A stretch of DNA of 64,000 nucleotides from Vibrio diabolicus. Lineage in GTDB: Bacteria; Pseudomonadota; Gammaproteobacteria; Enterobacterales; Vibrionaceae. The notes below the pieces were generated by a model. The model saw only the letters and a program-made list of their open reading frames with translations, had not been told where the DNA came from and searched no databases. Position 1 is the stretch's first letter, and each line of letters opens with the position of its first letter. The stretch is from NCBI GenBank assembly GCA_001048675.1, contig CCKK01000020.1, forward strand, positions 1,054,001-1,118,000. The letters run 5' to 3'. Of the stretch, positions 33,410-43,399 are shown one piece after another. Made by a program: the position numbers and the translations under genes.

Positions 33410-35206
33410 ATGCTTCTGAAAAATGACACTATTAGCCGTTCTTGGTTGATAACACAAGTAAAAAAGCACAAGTCCAAGCTGATCATAGCGAACTTGATAG
33501 CGGTGCTTGCAACCTTGATTAGTGTTCCAATCCCCCTTCTCATGCCGTTGATGGTTGATGAGGTTTTATTGGACCAACCAGCAAAAGGCTTAGCTGCTAT
33601 GAATGCCATTCTCCCTGAAGCGTGGCACACTCCGACGGGTTATATATTTTTCACCCTTTTCTTGGTCGTCCTGATGCGAGCTGCAAGTCAGGGGTTAAAT
33701 ATCCTTCAAAGCCGACAATTTACACTTGTTTCTAAAACGATCACGTTTGAGATGCGCAGTAAAATGATCGACAAGCTTGGTCGTATCAGCATCCGCCAAT
33801 ACGAAACCAAAGGCAGCGGAGGCATCAACGCTCACCTTATCACTGACATTGAAACCATTGATAAATTTATTGGTTCTACGTTAGCAAAATTCGTTATCAG
33901 TTTTTTAACGGTCATTGGTACTGCCATCGTTCTGCTTTGGCTCGACTGGCGACTTGGTCTATTTATTCTGCTAGTTAACCCTATTGTCATTTACTTCTCA
34001 CGTAAACTAGGAAGTATGGTTAAACATCTGAAACGGAAGGAAAATCATTCTTTTGAAATTTTCCAAAATCGTTTAGTTGAAACATTAGATGGCATTTACC
34101 AGCTGCGCGCAGCCAATAAAGAGCGAGAATTTCTCCAACAACTCAAAGACAGTGCAAACCAAGTTCGTGTGGATGCAGACAAATATGCGTGGCAATCAGA
34201 GGCGGCAGGTCGCGTCTCTTTCCTACTCTTCTTAATCGGTTTTGAGTTATTCAGAGCCGTCGCCATGCTGATGGTCATGTTTAGTGACCTCACTATTGGT
34301 CAAATCTTTGCTGTTTTTGGTTACCTATGGTTTATGTTGTCTCCTGTTCAAGAGCTGCTCGGCATTCAGTTTTCTTGGTACAGCGCGAAAGCTGCGTTAA
34401 AACGCATCAACGACTTATTAGTATTAGAAGAAGAACAAAGACCAGTACCTAAGGTAAATCCTTTCAAAGAAGACAGAGAAGTCGATGTTAAAGTAGAAAA
34501 CGTAGACTTCTCTTATAATAATGAAAACAAAGTTCTAGATAACCTTTCTTTACATATACCGGCAGGAAAGAAAGTGGCGCTAGTTGGTGCGAGCGGAGGC
34601 GGTAAGTCGACCTTAATACAACTACTTATTGGGGTTTATCGTCAAAACTCCGGTAGCATTCGCTTTAATGATGAATTAACAGAAGATATTGGTTTTGAAG
34701 TAATTCGTGACAAAATTGCCGTGGTATTACAGCAACCTATACTATTTAACGACACCTTGAGGCATAATCTAACACTCGGTGGGAATTTTGACGAAATGTC
34801 ACTTTGGCGAGCTCTTGAAGTAGCTCAGCTGCAAGATGTTATTTCTCAACTGAACCACGGTTTGGATACTCAAGTCGGCCGTAACGGCATTCGTTTGTCA
34901 GGTGGTCAACGACAACGCCTTGCCATCGCAAGAATGGTGCTGAGTAATCCTCAATTTGTTATTTTAGACGAAGCCACGTCTGCGCTTGATACCGCTACTG
35001 AAGCGGCATTGCACAAAGCATTGACTGAATTCTTACGTGGTAGAACAACATTAATCGTTGCGCACCGTCTATCAGCCGTAAAACAAGCCGATTTGATCTA
35101 CGTGCTTGAAGATGGAAAAGTGACGCAAACAGGTACTCATGGTGAGTTAGTTGAGCAAGAAGGCTTATATCAAACCTTATATGGGGGCATACAGTCCCAC
35201 GCTTAA
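33410..35206 (+). CDS. ABC exporter, fused membrane and ATPase domains
   Basis: A 598-residue half-transporter of the type IV exporter fold. About six membrane helices lie within residues 20-330. The ATPase domain starts near 365, with Walker A GASGGGKST, signature LSGGQRQR, Walker B FVILDEATSALD and the switch histidine in VAHRLSAV. It would work as a homodimer in the inner membrane. The substrate cannot be read from sequence; lipid, peptide and drug exporters share this shape. It is divergent from msrC and lies 24 bases before letA. Confidence 0.88.
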   Translation: MLLKNDTISRSWLITQVKKHKSKLIIANLIAVLATLISVPIPLLMPLMVDEVLLDQPAKGLAAMNAILPEAWHTPTGYIFFTLFLVVLMRAASQGLNILQSRQFTLVSKTITFEMRSKMIDKLGRISIRQYETKGSGGINAHLITDIETIDKFIGSTLAKFVISFLTVIGTAIVLLWLDWRLGLFILLVNPIVIYFSRKLGSMVKHLKRKENHSFEIFQNRLVETLDGIYQLRAANKEREFLQQLKDSANQVRVDADKYAWQSEAAGRVSFLLFLIGFELFRAVAMLMVMFSDLTIGQIFAVFGYLWFMLSPVQELLGIQFSWYSAKAALKRINDLLVLEEEQRPVPKVNPFKEDREVDVKVENVDFSYNNENKVLDNLSLHIPAGKKVALVGASGGGKSTLIQLLIGVYRQNSGSIRFNDELTEDIGFEVIRDKIAVVLQQPILFNDTLRHNLTLGGNFDEMSLWRALEVAQLQDVISQLNHGLDTQVGRNGIRLSGGQRQRLAIARMVLSNPQFVILDEATSALDTATEAALHKALTEFLRGRTTLIVAHRLSAVKQADLIYVLEDGKVTQTGTHGELVEQEGLYQTLYGGIQSHA

Positions 35207-35218
35207 ATCGTTCAAGTT

Positions 35219-35241
35219 AGAGAGGTCGTTGTGACCTCTCT
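35219..35241 (+). promoter_or_regulatory. Hairpin covering the letA ribosome site and GTG start
   Basis: A perfect 9-base stem: AGAGAGGTC (35219-35227), loop GTTGT, GACCTCTCT (35233-35241). The AGAGG Shine-Dalgarno and the GTG start at 35231 are both inside it, so translation of letA would need the stem opened. There is no T run, so it is not an intrinsic terminator. Confidence 0.5.
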
Positions 35242-36481
35242 GTCTAAGCACGCCATGCAGCCAAATAATGTGCGCTTGTGCCAAGGTTGCGAATTGCCTG
35301 TCGATATCGTCGACTTACCCAATGGAAAAAATGCACACTGTCCTCGTTGTGGCACACAGTTGTATCGAGGCGGTAGCCCTAGCCTCTCAGGTAATTTAGC
35401 CGTCGCGATAACCTGTATCCTGCTATTTATTCCATCACACTTTTTTAACTTTATTAGTATCCGACTCTTTGGTGTGATGATTCCGGCAACCCTACCTTCA
35501 GGGATGATCACATTGATGGAAGAAGGCTTTGTTCTTCTTTCACTGCTTATTCTATTTTGTAGCTCTCTTGCGCCACTGACGGTTTGTGTTTCAGTGGTTA
35601 CGGCACATATCTCGCTGCATCAACGGTGGTTTCGAGGGCTTCGTGTTTCACTGTGGTTAATTCAACATTTGAAGCATTGGGTTATGTTGGATGTGTTCTT
35701 AGTTAGCATCGCCATTTCCTGTTTTAAACTCCAAGATTATTCTGACATTTTCGTCGGCCCTGGGTTAATTGGTCTGGTTCTTTTGCAGATATTTACCGTT
35801 TTGTTAATTTCAAGAATCAGCGTGCGTCGTTATTGGGAAGCTTGGAAACCAGAAAGTTTATATGCTTTTGAGCATAAAGATGTGCATTGCCATGAATGCC
35901 ATTTGTCCCAACCTGAAGGTGACCATTGCCAGCGTTGTCATCACGAGTTATATCATCGTAAGCCAAATTCCATTCAGAAGACGTGGGCTTACCTCATTGC
36001 GGCAACGATAGCGATTTTCCCAGCCAACTTAATTCCTATTTCCATCTTGCTGACCAATGGCAAACGTTTGGAAGATACCATTTTCTCAGGCGTAGCTGGG
36101 TTGGTAAAAAGCGGTATGTATGGCATCGCAGTGATCATTTTTGTGGCCAGTATTGTTGTGCCAGTTGTAAAAATACTAGGCCTTGCCTACATCATGCTTT
36201 GCATTCAATTCAAACGTTCGGTGTTTAAGAGACAACGAATGATGGTTTACTTTGTTGTTAAATGGATCGGTAAATGGTCTGTGATGGACTTGTTTGTTAT
36301 TTCTATCATGATGACCTTAGTCGATCGTGGTCAGATACTTGATTTCACACCAGGTTATGGCGCCGTGGCCTTTGGTGTTGTCGTGGTATTGACCATGCTT
36401 GCAGCGGAAAGTATTGATCCAAGGCTAATCTGGGACCAAACAGGCCCAACACAATCAGAAAAAGAGTCAATGAATGAGTGA
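35231..36481 (+). CDS. letA: LetA (YebS, PqiA-family) membrane protein
   Basis: A 416-residue PqiA-family inner-membrane protein. GTG 35231 has AGAGG five bases upstream; ATG 35255 (MQPNNVRLC) is the alternative. Two zinc-ribbon modules, CQGC...CPRC near residues 19-39 and CHEC...CQRC near 222-239, each precede a membrane domain of about four helices. In E. coli LetA works with the MCE tunnel LetB to move lipids between inner and outer membrane. Its stop overlaps letB by eight bases, so the two are translated together. Confidence 0.9.
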   Translation: MTSLSKHAMQPNNVRLCQGCELPVDIVDLPNGKNAHCPRCGTQLYRGGSPSLSGNLAVAITCILLFIPSHFFNFISIRLFGVMIPATLPSGMITLMEEGFVLLSLLILFCSSLAPLTVCVSVVTAHISLHQRWFRGLRVSLWLIQHLKHWVMLDVFLVSIAISCFKLQDYSDIFVGPGLIGLVLLQIFTVLLISRISVRRYWEAWKPESLYAFEHKDVHCHECHLSQPEGDHCQRCHHELYHRKPNSIQKTWAYLIAATIAIFPANLIPISILLTNGKRLEDTIFSGVAGLVKSGMYGIAVIIFVASIVVPVVKILGLAYIMLCIQFKRSVFKRQRMMVYFVVKWIGKWSVMDLFVISIMMTLVDRGQILDFTPGYGAVAFGVVVVLTMLAAESIDPRLIWDQTGPTQSEKESMNE

Positions 36482-39122
36482 TCAGAACAGTTCTCAAACG
36501 TCATACGTACCAGATGTAAAGCGGAGCAAAGGCATATCTCCTCTTTGGCTTTTGCCAATTTTGACCATGGTCTTAGCTGGCTGGCTTGTGGTGAAGTCGA
36601 TACACGATGCAGGACAACGGGTGCAAATCTATTTTTCTGACGCTGCTGGCTTGGTCGCCGGGCGAACCACTATCCGTTACCAAGGGCTAGAAGTCGGTAT
36701 GGTGAGAGACATTAACCTCACTGAAGATCTCAGCAGTATTTATGTTGATGCCGATATCTACCCTGAAGCGGCAAAATTGCTGAACGATAAAACTCGCTTT
36801 TGGCTTGTAAAACCAACAGCAAGCCTAACGGGAGTTTCGGGGCTCGATGCGCTCGTGTCGGGTAATTACATATCGATTCAACCTGGAGATGGTCAAGAGT
36901 TTGAAACAACGTTCCATGCGTTAGACTCTGCACCAACAGATTTGCGAGTTTCACAAGGTTTGAACATTAAACTCAAAAGCCGCGATTTAGGTGGTGTGTC
37001 GATTGGATCTCAAATTGTTTATAAGAAAATTCCAATCGGTGAAGTCTACAGCTACCAGCTGGATGAAGACGCAAAATCTATCACGATTCAAGCCAACATC
37101 CAGGATCAATACCGACATATCATTAACAACCGCAGTCGGTTCTGGAACGTAAGTGGAATCGGTGCCAGCATCGGTTTTGAAGGCGTCGATGTAAGGCTAG
37201 AAAGCATGAGTGCTCTACTCGGAGGCGCGATCGCCGTCGATTCTCCGGATGACGGTGAGCCTGTAGAAGAGAATACTGAATTCCGTCTGTATAAAGATTT
37301 GAAAACCGCAGGTCGAGGTATCGCTGTTAAAATCGTCCTCCCTGATGACAGTAAAATCAGTGGCGAAGGCGCACCCATTATGTATCGCGGAATAGAGATT
37401 GGCCAAGTTACAGACTTAAACCTATCCGAAGGGCGAGAAGTGATATTAGCGTCAGCGGCAATTCAACCAGCTTTCAGTGACATGCTGACGACAGGTACCC
37501 GATTCGTCTTAGAAGAAGCAAAAGTGTCCCTCTCTGGTGTTGAAAACATTGCCAATCTCGTGAGAGGAAACTTCTTAACCATTGTGCCAGGTGCCGGTGA
37601 TCGCTCTCGCCGCTTTACTGCCATTCGTAAAAACGTTTTTAACCAACAGCAAGAAAAGTCCATCGCTATTCGTTTAGTGTCTGACAACTCGTTTGGCCTA
37701 GATAGCGGTGCCAACGTGCTTTACAAAGGCATCGTGGTCGGTTCAATTATCAACGTAGGCTTAGTTGAAGAAGGTAAAAAATCGCAACATGAAGTATTTA
37801 TGGACGTATTGATTGATCATGAATACAAACACCTGATCAAATCAAACAACCGTTTTTATGTAACCGGAAGTGCCTCTGCAGAGTTAACGGAATCGGGCCT
37901 CAGCGTTACCGTTCCTCCGGCAAAACAGTTGTTAACTGGGTCCATTAGCTTTGTAAGCGAAGGCAAGCAAGATATTCAAAAAGAGTATCAACTGTTCCAA
38001 AACGAATCATTGGCAGAACTAGCACAGTACAACCAAAGTGGCTCTAGAGCACTCACACTGTTTGCTTCTGAATTGCCGCCGATTTCCAAAGGCAGCCCTC
38101 TGCTCTATCGTAATCTTCCTGTTGGTAACGTCTCCGATTTCCAATTGGTTGATGGCGGTGTGTTAATTAAAGCAACCATCGAAAACCGCTTTGCTTACCT
38201 CGTAACACCGCAAACCGTCTTTTGGAACCGTTCAGGGCTCGAGATAGATGCATCGCTAGCCGGTGTGAGTGTGAAAGCTCACCCTTTAAAATCATTAATC
38301 GAAGGTGGCATCGCTTTTGACTCTGTTCCTGGCGTTGAAAACAAAATTGGAGACAACTGGAAGTTATATACAGATCAAAAAACCGCTCGCAAGTTTGGAC
38401 GCGTCATTGCTTTAGAAACCGACGGTTCGCAAGAGATTGCTAAAGGAATGCCGATTGAGTATCAAGGCGTCAAAGTTGGTGAAGTCACACTGGTTGTACC
38501 GAATTTTCGTCGCAATATGGTTGAAATTACCGCAAGAATCCTACCTGAATACGTAGAAAATATTGCGGTGGAAGGCTCACATTTTTGGCTAACTGAGCCA
38601 GAGATTGGCTTAGGGGGCGTGAAAAACCTTGGCGCATTGGTGTCGAAATCCATCAGTGTTGAGCCAGGTAAAGGTAAAGCTAAATTTGATTTTCAGTTGG
38701 AAAACGGTTCAGAACGTGTTCAGGGCATGATGTTTACTTTACAAAGTGAACAACGAGGCTCAGTACAAGTCGGAACGCCTATTCTTTACCGCCAGATGGA
38801 AGTCGGCCAAGTAACCGACGTGAGCCTAGGAGAATTTGCCGATCGCGTCGTCACGACCATCAAGATACAGCCTGAATATGCTTACCTCGTTCGTCAAAAC
38901 AGTGTGTTTTGGAATGTTTCAGGAGTAGATGTCTCCATCGGAATTACTGGTGCGAACATCAAAGCGGGCACATTTGATAGTTTAGTTCGCGGAGGAATTG
39001 CGTTTTCAACGCCAGAGCAATCGACTATTCCACCAGCGGCAAAAAGTGGGCAATCTTTCTTTTTATATCCACAAGCTGAAGAAGGCTGGACTCAATGGCG
39101 TACTGCGATTCCTAAGCCGTAG
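36474..39122 (+). CDS. letB: LetB (YebT), seven-MCE-domain lipid transport protein
   Basis: An 882-residue protein; E. coli LetB is about 877. One N-terminal anchor helix (about 20-42, SPLWLLPILTMVLAGWLVV) is followed by seven MCE domains. These begin near residues 49, 164, 283, 396, 525, 643 and 751 and are marked by repeated YRGIEIGQV, YKGIVVGSI and YQGVKVGEV motifs. Hexamers stack the seven rings into a tunnel across the periplasm for lipid transport. It overlaps letA and is followed by a terminator. Confidence 0.94.
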   Translation: MSDQNSSQTSYVPDVKRSKGISPLWLLPILTMVLAGWLVVKSIHDAGQRVQIYFSDAAGLVAGRTTIRYQGLEVGMVRDINLTEDLSSIYVDADIYPEAAKLLNDKTRFWLVKPTASLTGVSGLDALVSGNYISIQPGDGQEFETTFHALDSAPTDLRVSQGLNIKLKSRDLGGVSIGSQIVYKKIPIGEVYSYQLDEDAKSITIQANIQDQYRHIINNRSRFWNVSGIGASIGFEGVDVRLESMSALLGGAIAVDSPDDGEPVEENTEFRLYKDLKTAGRGIAVKIVLPDDSKISGEGAPIMYRGIEIGQVTDLNLSEGREVILASAAIQPAFSDMLTTGTRFVLEEAKVSLSGVENIANLVRGNFLTIVPGAGDRSRRFTAIRKNVFNQQQEKSIAIRLVSDNSFGLDSGANVLYKGIVVGSIINVGLVEEGKKSQHEVFMDVLIDHEYKHLIKSNNRFYVTGSASAELTESGLSVTVPPAKQLLTGSISFVSEGKQDIQKEYQLFQNESLAELAQYNQSGSRALTLFASELPPISKGSPLLYRNLPVGNVSDFQLVDGGVLIKATIENRFAYLVTPQTVFWNRSGLEIDASLAGVSVKAHPLKSLIEGGIAFDSVPGVENKIGDNWKLYTDQKTARKFGRVIALETDGSQEIAKGMPIEYQGVKVGEVTLVVPNFRRNMVEITARILPEYVENIAVEGSHFWLTEPEIGLGGVKNLGALVSKSISVEPGKGKAKFDFQLENGSERVQGMMFTLQSEQRGSVQVGTPILYRQMEVGQVTDVSLGEFADRVVTTIKIQPEYAYLVRQNSVFWNVSGVDVSIGITGANIKAGTFDSLVRGGIAFSTPEQSTIPPAAKSGQSFFLYPQAEEGWTQWRTAIPKP

Positions 39123-39166
39123 AATAAAGCTCAATTCACATACAATTGAAGTTCGATTACCTTAAA

Positions 39167-39191
39167 AGAGCAGCAATCGCTGCTCTTTTTT
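39167..39191 (+). terminator. letAB terminator
   Basis: AGAGCAGC (39167-39174), loop AATC, GCTGCTCT (39179-39186), then a T run. It separates letAB from rsmF. Confidence 0.85.
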
Positions 39192-39272
39192 ATTGCTCGG
39201 TCCTTGTCACTATTCGTTTCTGCTTCGCTTTCGTATATTATTTGCCACAAATTCTGCAAACGAGATCCCACA

Positions 39273-40709
39273 TTGCATCCTAATGTTTACATCCCAGACG
39301 CGTTTCTGGAAAAAATCCAAACTATCCTTCCTGCTCACCTCAACATGGAAGACTTTATCGCATCGTGCCAAAAGCCACTGCGCAAAAGTATTCGTGTTAA
39401 TACGTTGAAGATCAGTGTTGAAGCGTTTCTAGAACGTGCAGACGCAAAAGGCTGGAAGCTTTCTCCTGTGCCTTGGTGTGACACAGGGTTTTGGATTGAA
39501 GCGGACGAGTCAGTTGTACCATTAGGCAACACTGCAGAGCACATGTCAGGCTTATTCTACATTCAAGAAGCCAGTTCAATGATGCCAGTATCTGCGCTGT
39601 TTATGAATGACGAATCTTACGATGCCGTGTTAGATACAGCAGCTGCACCAGGATCAAAGACCACTCAAATCGCGGCTTTAATGAACAATGAAGGCGTTCT
39701 CGTGGCTAATGAATACGCCGCAAGTCGTGTAAAAGTGCTGCATGCCAACGTGGAACGTTGTGGTGTACGTAACGCCGCACTAAGTAACTTCGATGGGCGC
39801 GTTTTTGGCGGTTGGCTACCAGAACAATTTGATGCGGTTCTGCTCGACGCGCCCTGCTCCGGCGAAGGCACTGTTCGCAAAGACGAAGATGCAATGAAAA
39901 ACTGGACGCAAGCTTCCGTGCTCGACATCGCTGACACACAGAAAGATCTTATTGAAAGCGCCTTCCATGCACTAAAGCCCGGTGGTGTGATGGTTTACTC
40001 AACGTGCACACTCAGTACCGAAGAAAACCAACAAGTTTGTCATGACTTGAAAGAAACCTTTGGTGATGCCGTTGAGTTTGAAAGCCTTGAGACCTTGTTT
40101 GAAAACGCAAGTGCTGCTCTAACTGAAGAAGGTTTTTTGCATATCTTTCCACAGGTCTACGACTGTGAGGGATTCTTTGTTGCAAGAATTCGTAAACTGG
40201 CTGCTGTTGAACCCCCAAAGGTCAAAAAGCGCATGGGCAAGTTCCCGTTTACCAAAGCATCGAAAAAAGAATCGGTTGAAATTGCCCAACAGCTGCAAAG
40301 TGCGTTAGGTATTGAACTTCCGAATGACAGTTCTGTATGGCTTCGCGATAAAGATGTCTGGTTGTTCCCTAATTCTTTAGAGCCAATGATCGGCGAATTA
40401 CGCTTCTCCCGTATGGGTATAAAGATCGCGGAAGCCCATAAAAATGGCTACCGTTGGCAGCATCAGGTGGCAACGGCATTAGCGACGGGCTCTGAGGCAA
40501 ACGCCATCGAGCTAACCATTGAAGAAGCGCGCGAATGGTACATGGGGCGTGATGTTCGCCCACAAATGATTCCTGAGGGAATGAAAACAGGTAAAGGCGA
40601 AGTGCTTGTCACCTATCAAGGCGCAGTCATTGGCCTTGGAAAGTGGGTAAGCAACAGAATAAAGAATGGTCTTCCTCGCGAATTAGTACGAGATAAGAAC
40701 TTATTTTAA
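39273..40709 (+). CDS. rsmF: 16S rRNA m5C1407 methyltransferase RsmF
   Basis: A 478-residue protein if started at TTG 39273 (L/M-HPNVYIPDAF), matching the E. coli length of 479. The ATG at 39204 would add 23 residues unlike the family and overlap the terminator region. The catalytic cysteines are in DAPCSGEGTVRKD and STCTLSTEEN. The SAM site is LDTAAAPGSKTTQIAAL. It methylates C1407 of 16S rRNA. Same position as E. coli yebU after yebS-yebT. Confidence 0.92.
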   Translation: MHPNVYIPDAFLEKIQTILPAHLNMEDFIASCQKPLRKSIRVNTLKISVEAFLERADAKGWKLSPVPWCDTGFWIEADESVVPLGNTAEHMSGLFYIQEASSMMPVSALFMNDESYDAVLDTAAAPGSKTTQIAALMNNEGVLVANEYAASRVKVLHANVERCGVRNAALSNFDGRVFGGWLPEQFDAVLLDAPCSGEGTVRKDEDAMKNWTQASVLDIADTQKDLIESAFHALKPGGVMVYSTCTLSTEENQQVCHDLKETFGDAVEFESLETLFENASAALTEEGFLHIFPQVYDCEGFFVARIRKLAAVEPPKVKKRMGKFPFTKASKKESVEIAQQLQSALGIELPNDSSVWLRDKDVWLFPNSLEPMIGELRFSRMGIKIAEAHKNGYRWQHQVATALATGSEANAIELTIEEAREWYMGRDVRPQMIPEGMKTGKGEVLVTYQGAVIGLGKWVSNRIKNGLPRELVRDKNLF

Positions 40710-40734
40710 AGAAGTAACGAATCATAAATAAATG

Positions 40735-40762
40735 AAAAGCCATCGTATTTGCGATGGCTTTT
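40735..40762 (+). terminator. rsmF terminator
   Basis: AAAAGCCATCG (40735-40745) pairs with CGATGGCTTTT (40752-40762), loop TATTTG, ending in a T run. Confidence 0.85.
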
Positions 40763-40827
40763 TAATTCGTAAGTATGAAAGCAACTGGGCTCGCTAGCGA
40801 TCCGGATACGCTGTACTAAACTAGTTG

Positions 40828-40962
40828 TATCAAAGTAATGCTTTGATATGGCATTTCTCTCTATGTTCACCAACAAAATTATTGTTGGAAAAAGTTTAGC
40901 GCAGGCTCTGCGGAGCCGTTTCCCCTAGGCCCAAAAAAAGGAAAAGTTTGGGCCGTTTTTTT
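40828..40962 (+). ncRNA. Candidate structured small RNA with four hairpins
   Basis: Four consecutive stems lie on the plus strand between two convergent genes, after the rsmF terminator: TATCAAAG/CTTTGATA (40828-40848), CCAACAA/TTGTTGG (40870-40888), GGCTC/GAGCC (40904-40917) and GGCCCAAA/TTTGGGCC (40928-40954) followed by T7. The last is a textbook terminator, yet no gene precedes it. The opposite strand has no T run after this stem. A promoter cannot be placed with certainty, and I do not recognise a known Vibrio RNA. Confidence 0.4.
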
Positions 40963-40992
40963 GGCTGCAGATCCGCTATACGTGAGTTTGGG

Positions 40993-41826
40993 CTACGCCA
41001 GACGAATACCGTCTTTCTCGATAACAATCTTGCCCTGCTTGTACAATCCACCAATGGTCTTTTTGTAAGTACCTTTACTTGTACGGAAAGCGTCAAAAAT
41101 CGCTTCAGGAGAAGACTTATCGTTCAAAGGTAAAAAGCCGCCTTTCTTCTCTAACAGATCAAGAATCTTGCTAGAAAGATCGTCCATTTTTGCCACGCCG
41201 ACTTTTTGTAGCGCGAGATCGATTTTGCCATCTTCACGAATTTGCTTAATAAAGCCTTTCAGTTTCTTACCGATGTAAAGCTTACCAAACACATCTGATG
41301 GGAAAATCATGCCCCAATGCTTTCCGTTAACAATCGCTTTGTAGCCAAGTTGACTGCGCTCTGCGATGATCAAATCAACTTGTTCGTTAACTTCATAATT
41401 CGCCGGAGTTTTGTCTAACCATTTGTTGAACTTAGTCGTACCAACAATGCGGCCTGACGCTTTGTCAGTATAAACATAGACAAGAATAGTTTGTCCCGCA
41501 GAGAAGCGAGTGCGTTGCTCACTAAAAGGAATAAGCAAATCCTTCTCTTTGATGCCCCAATTTACAAAAGCACCTGTCGCGTTGACGCCCTCAATCTTCA
41601 TTAAGCCCCATTCACCCACTTGGGCAATAGGTCTTTCAATGGTCGCAGCAAGCTGGCTTTCTGAATCGAAGTACAGAAATACGTCTACATGATCACCAAT
41701 TTCAGTACCTTCTGGTACATACTTATTAGGCAGTAGAACAGAACCGTAATCATCACCATCCAGAAATACGCCAAAATCAGCCTTTTTAATGACTTCTAAG
41801 CTGTTAATTTGACCAATTTTAATCAT
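40993..41826 (-). CDS. cvfB: CvfB/YitL family S1-type RNA-binding protein
   Basis: A 277-residue protein made of tandem S1-like domains (about residues 1-65, 65-130 and 140-210) followed by a winged-helix domain (about 215-275, DAFRTSKGTYKKTIGGLYKQGKI). This is the CvfB (YitL) layout. Cytoplasmic, without signal or membrane segments. CvfB affects virulence gene expression in Staphylococcus and binds RNA there; a role in Vibrio is not established. It is transcribed alone and is divergent from the next gene. Confidence 0.85.
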   Translation of the reverse strand: MIKIGQINSLEVIKKADFGVFLDGDDYGSVLLPNKYVPEGTEIGDHVDVFLYFDSESQLAATIERPIAQVGEWGLMKIEGVNATGAFVNWGIKEKDLLIPFSEQRTRFSAGQTILVYVYTDKASGRIVGTTKFNKWLDKTPANYEVNEQVDLIIAERSQLGYKAIVNGKHWGMIFPSDVFGKLYIGKKLKGFIKQIREDGKIDLALQKVGVAKMDDLSSKILDLLEKKGGFLPLNDKSSPEAIFDAFRTSKGTYKKTIGGLYKQGKIVIEKDGIRLA

Positions 41827-42018
41827 TGATTTTGTCTCTTTTTAAATTTACGTGGAATTATACCTAAACTAACAAGAAAATCAGAGAGAAAAGCATAGTG
41901 CTCTGTTATGCTGTTGTCGTTCAGCTATATGCCCCAGTCACTCTTTTAGCACTTTTATGCTTACCTGCTCAACAGAACGCATAAGTTAAGAATGCTTTAA
42001 CAAAGTCAGGAGCTTTCT

Positions 42019-43371
42019 TTGGTCACCGTCGATAAACAAGACTCAATAACATTAAAAATCAGTCATGCACTCGCAAAGAGCAAAAGTGTCGACCTAGATA
42101 TTTACTTTTTTATACCTGGTGAGCTTGGTTTAAACGCCGATATCATCAGTGAATCCGAATTTTATTACACTTCAATCACACAGCAACGCTCTTATTACAG
42201 TACTGAAATCCTTCTACCGCTAGTACACAGTCGACTTGCCAAACGTGGACGCCTGTCGAATCAACAATACCGAGTAAGTTTGAGTTTGTTCGCGTACCAA
42301 TACGTTATCGCGCTAGACAAAGCGGTAGCAAGTTTAAACAAGCATCAGAACAACTCCGTAACGGAAGATGAAGTTGACGAAGTTATCGAGCTCACGCTTG
42401 AGATCTTAAAGCGCTTGCGACGTTCTATTCCTTATGAAGAGAACTTAAAACGGTACTACGTTAACATCGATAACTACCTGTCTTGGTATACCGAGCAAAA
42501 GTTTTTATCTCTAGTGGCTCATCTCCCACGTGAAGGTGATTATGGCACGATTAAGAAACGCTTGATCACACTCTGTGAAAAAGAGCAAGCCCATCGAAAA
42601 CTCAACAAGTACAACTCTCCAAGAGTCGTTGAAGACGTAACTCGCCTATCTAACAAAATGCGCTTGCTAAGACGCTTGATTGAACACCCTATCGTGCTTC
42701 GTGAAGAAACCATATCAATGGGTAATAACATCAAGCGTGCTATCAAAGGTATTGCTACTGGCTTGGTGATGGTTGTCGTGACCTCAACCGTGATTCTCGC
42801 TCGCGATTATCTTGGGGAAATTTCCGCGTCCTTCATTATCGCGATGTCATTTATTTATGCTCTACGAGAAATCTTTAAAGATGATTTGCGCGATGCAATG
42901 TGGCGATGGATCCGTAAAGGTAAGCCAAAGTGGCGTAAGAAGTATGTTGATCCAACAACGAAAAAAGTGGTCGGCAGAAAATTAGAGTGGCTCGATTATC
43001 GTACGTTAAGTAGCTTGCCAGATAAGATTCAAAGAATACGTAAGAAGCGCGTCGTGCAGCGCGAAGAGCAGATACTTCATTATCACGAGAAAACCGAAAT
43101 GGCGACCTCTCTATTCTTAAGTGGTTATGAGCAAACAAGAGAAACACTGAACATCAGTTTGCGCCCTATCATCCGCTTGATGGATAAAAGCTCAAACCGA
43201 GTTTACCGTTTAAATGAAGGGCAAGTGACCAAAGAGTCGGTAGAGAAACGTCATTTACTCAATGTGATTGTCAAAGAGGACAACCACACCGATGAGCCTG
43301 TTTATTACCGTTGGAAAGTGGTCTTAAACCGCTCCAAAATAGTCTCGATTGAGCAGATTGAACTCAATTAA
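42019..43371 (+). CDS. Membrane protein of unknown function
   Basis: A 450-residue protein. The start TTG 42019 follows AGGAG at good spacing; no ATG lies nearby in frame. Residues about 1-230 are soluble and charged. Two membrane helices lie close together (about 243-282, IATGLVMVVVTSTVILARDYL then ASFIIAMSFIYALREIF), followed by a very basic stretch (WRWIRKGKPKWRKK) and a soluble C-terminus. No enzymatic motif is visible. It looks like a conserved Vibrio protein, but I cannot name a family. Confidence 0.6.
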   Translation: MVTVDKQDSITLKISHALAKSKSVDLDIYFFIPGELGLNADIISESEFYYTSITQQRSYYSTEILLPLVHSRLAKRGRLSNQQYRVSLSLFAYQYVIALDKAVASLNKHQNNSVTEDEVDEVIELTLEILKRLRRSIPYEENLKRYYVNIDNYLSWYTEQKFLSLVAHLPREGDYGTIKKRLITLCEKEQAHRKLNKYNSPRVVEDVTRLSNKMRLLRRLIEHPIVLREETISMGNNIKRAIKGIATGLVMVVVTSTVILARDYLGEISASFIIAMSFIYALREIFKDDLRDAMWRWIRKGKPKWRKKYVDPTTKKVVGRKLEWLDYRTLSSLPDKIQRIRKKRVVQREEQILHYHEKTEMATSLFLSGYEQTRETLNISLRPIIRLMDKSSNRVYRLNEGQVTKESVEKRHLLNVIVKEDNHTDEPVYYRWKVVLNRSKIVSIEQIELN

Positions 43372-43399
43372 AGCGATATTCTTTAAAAACAGCAAACCA

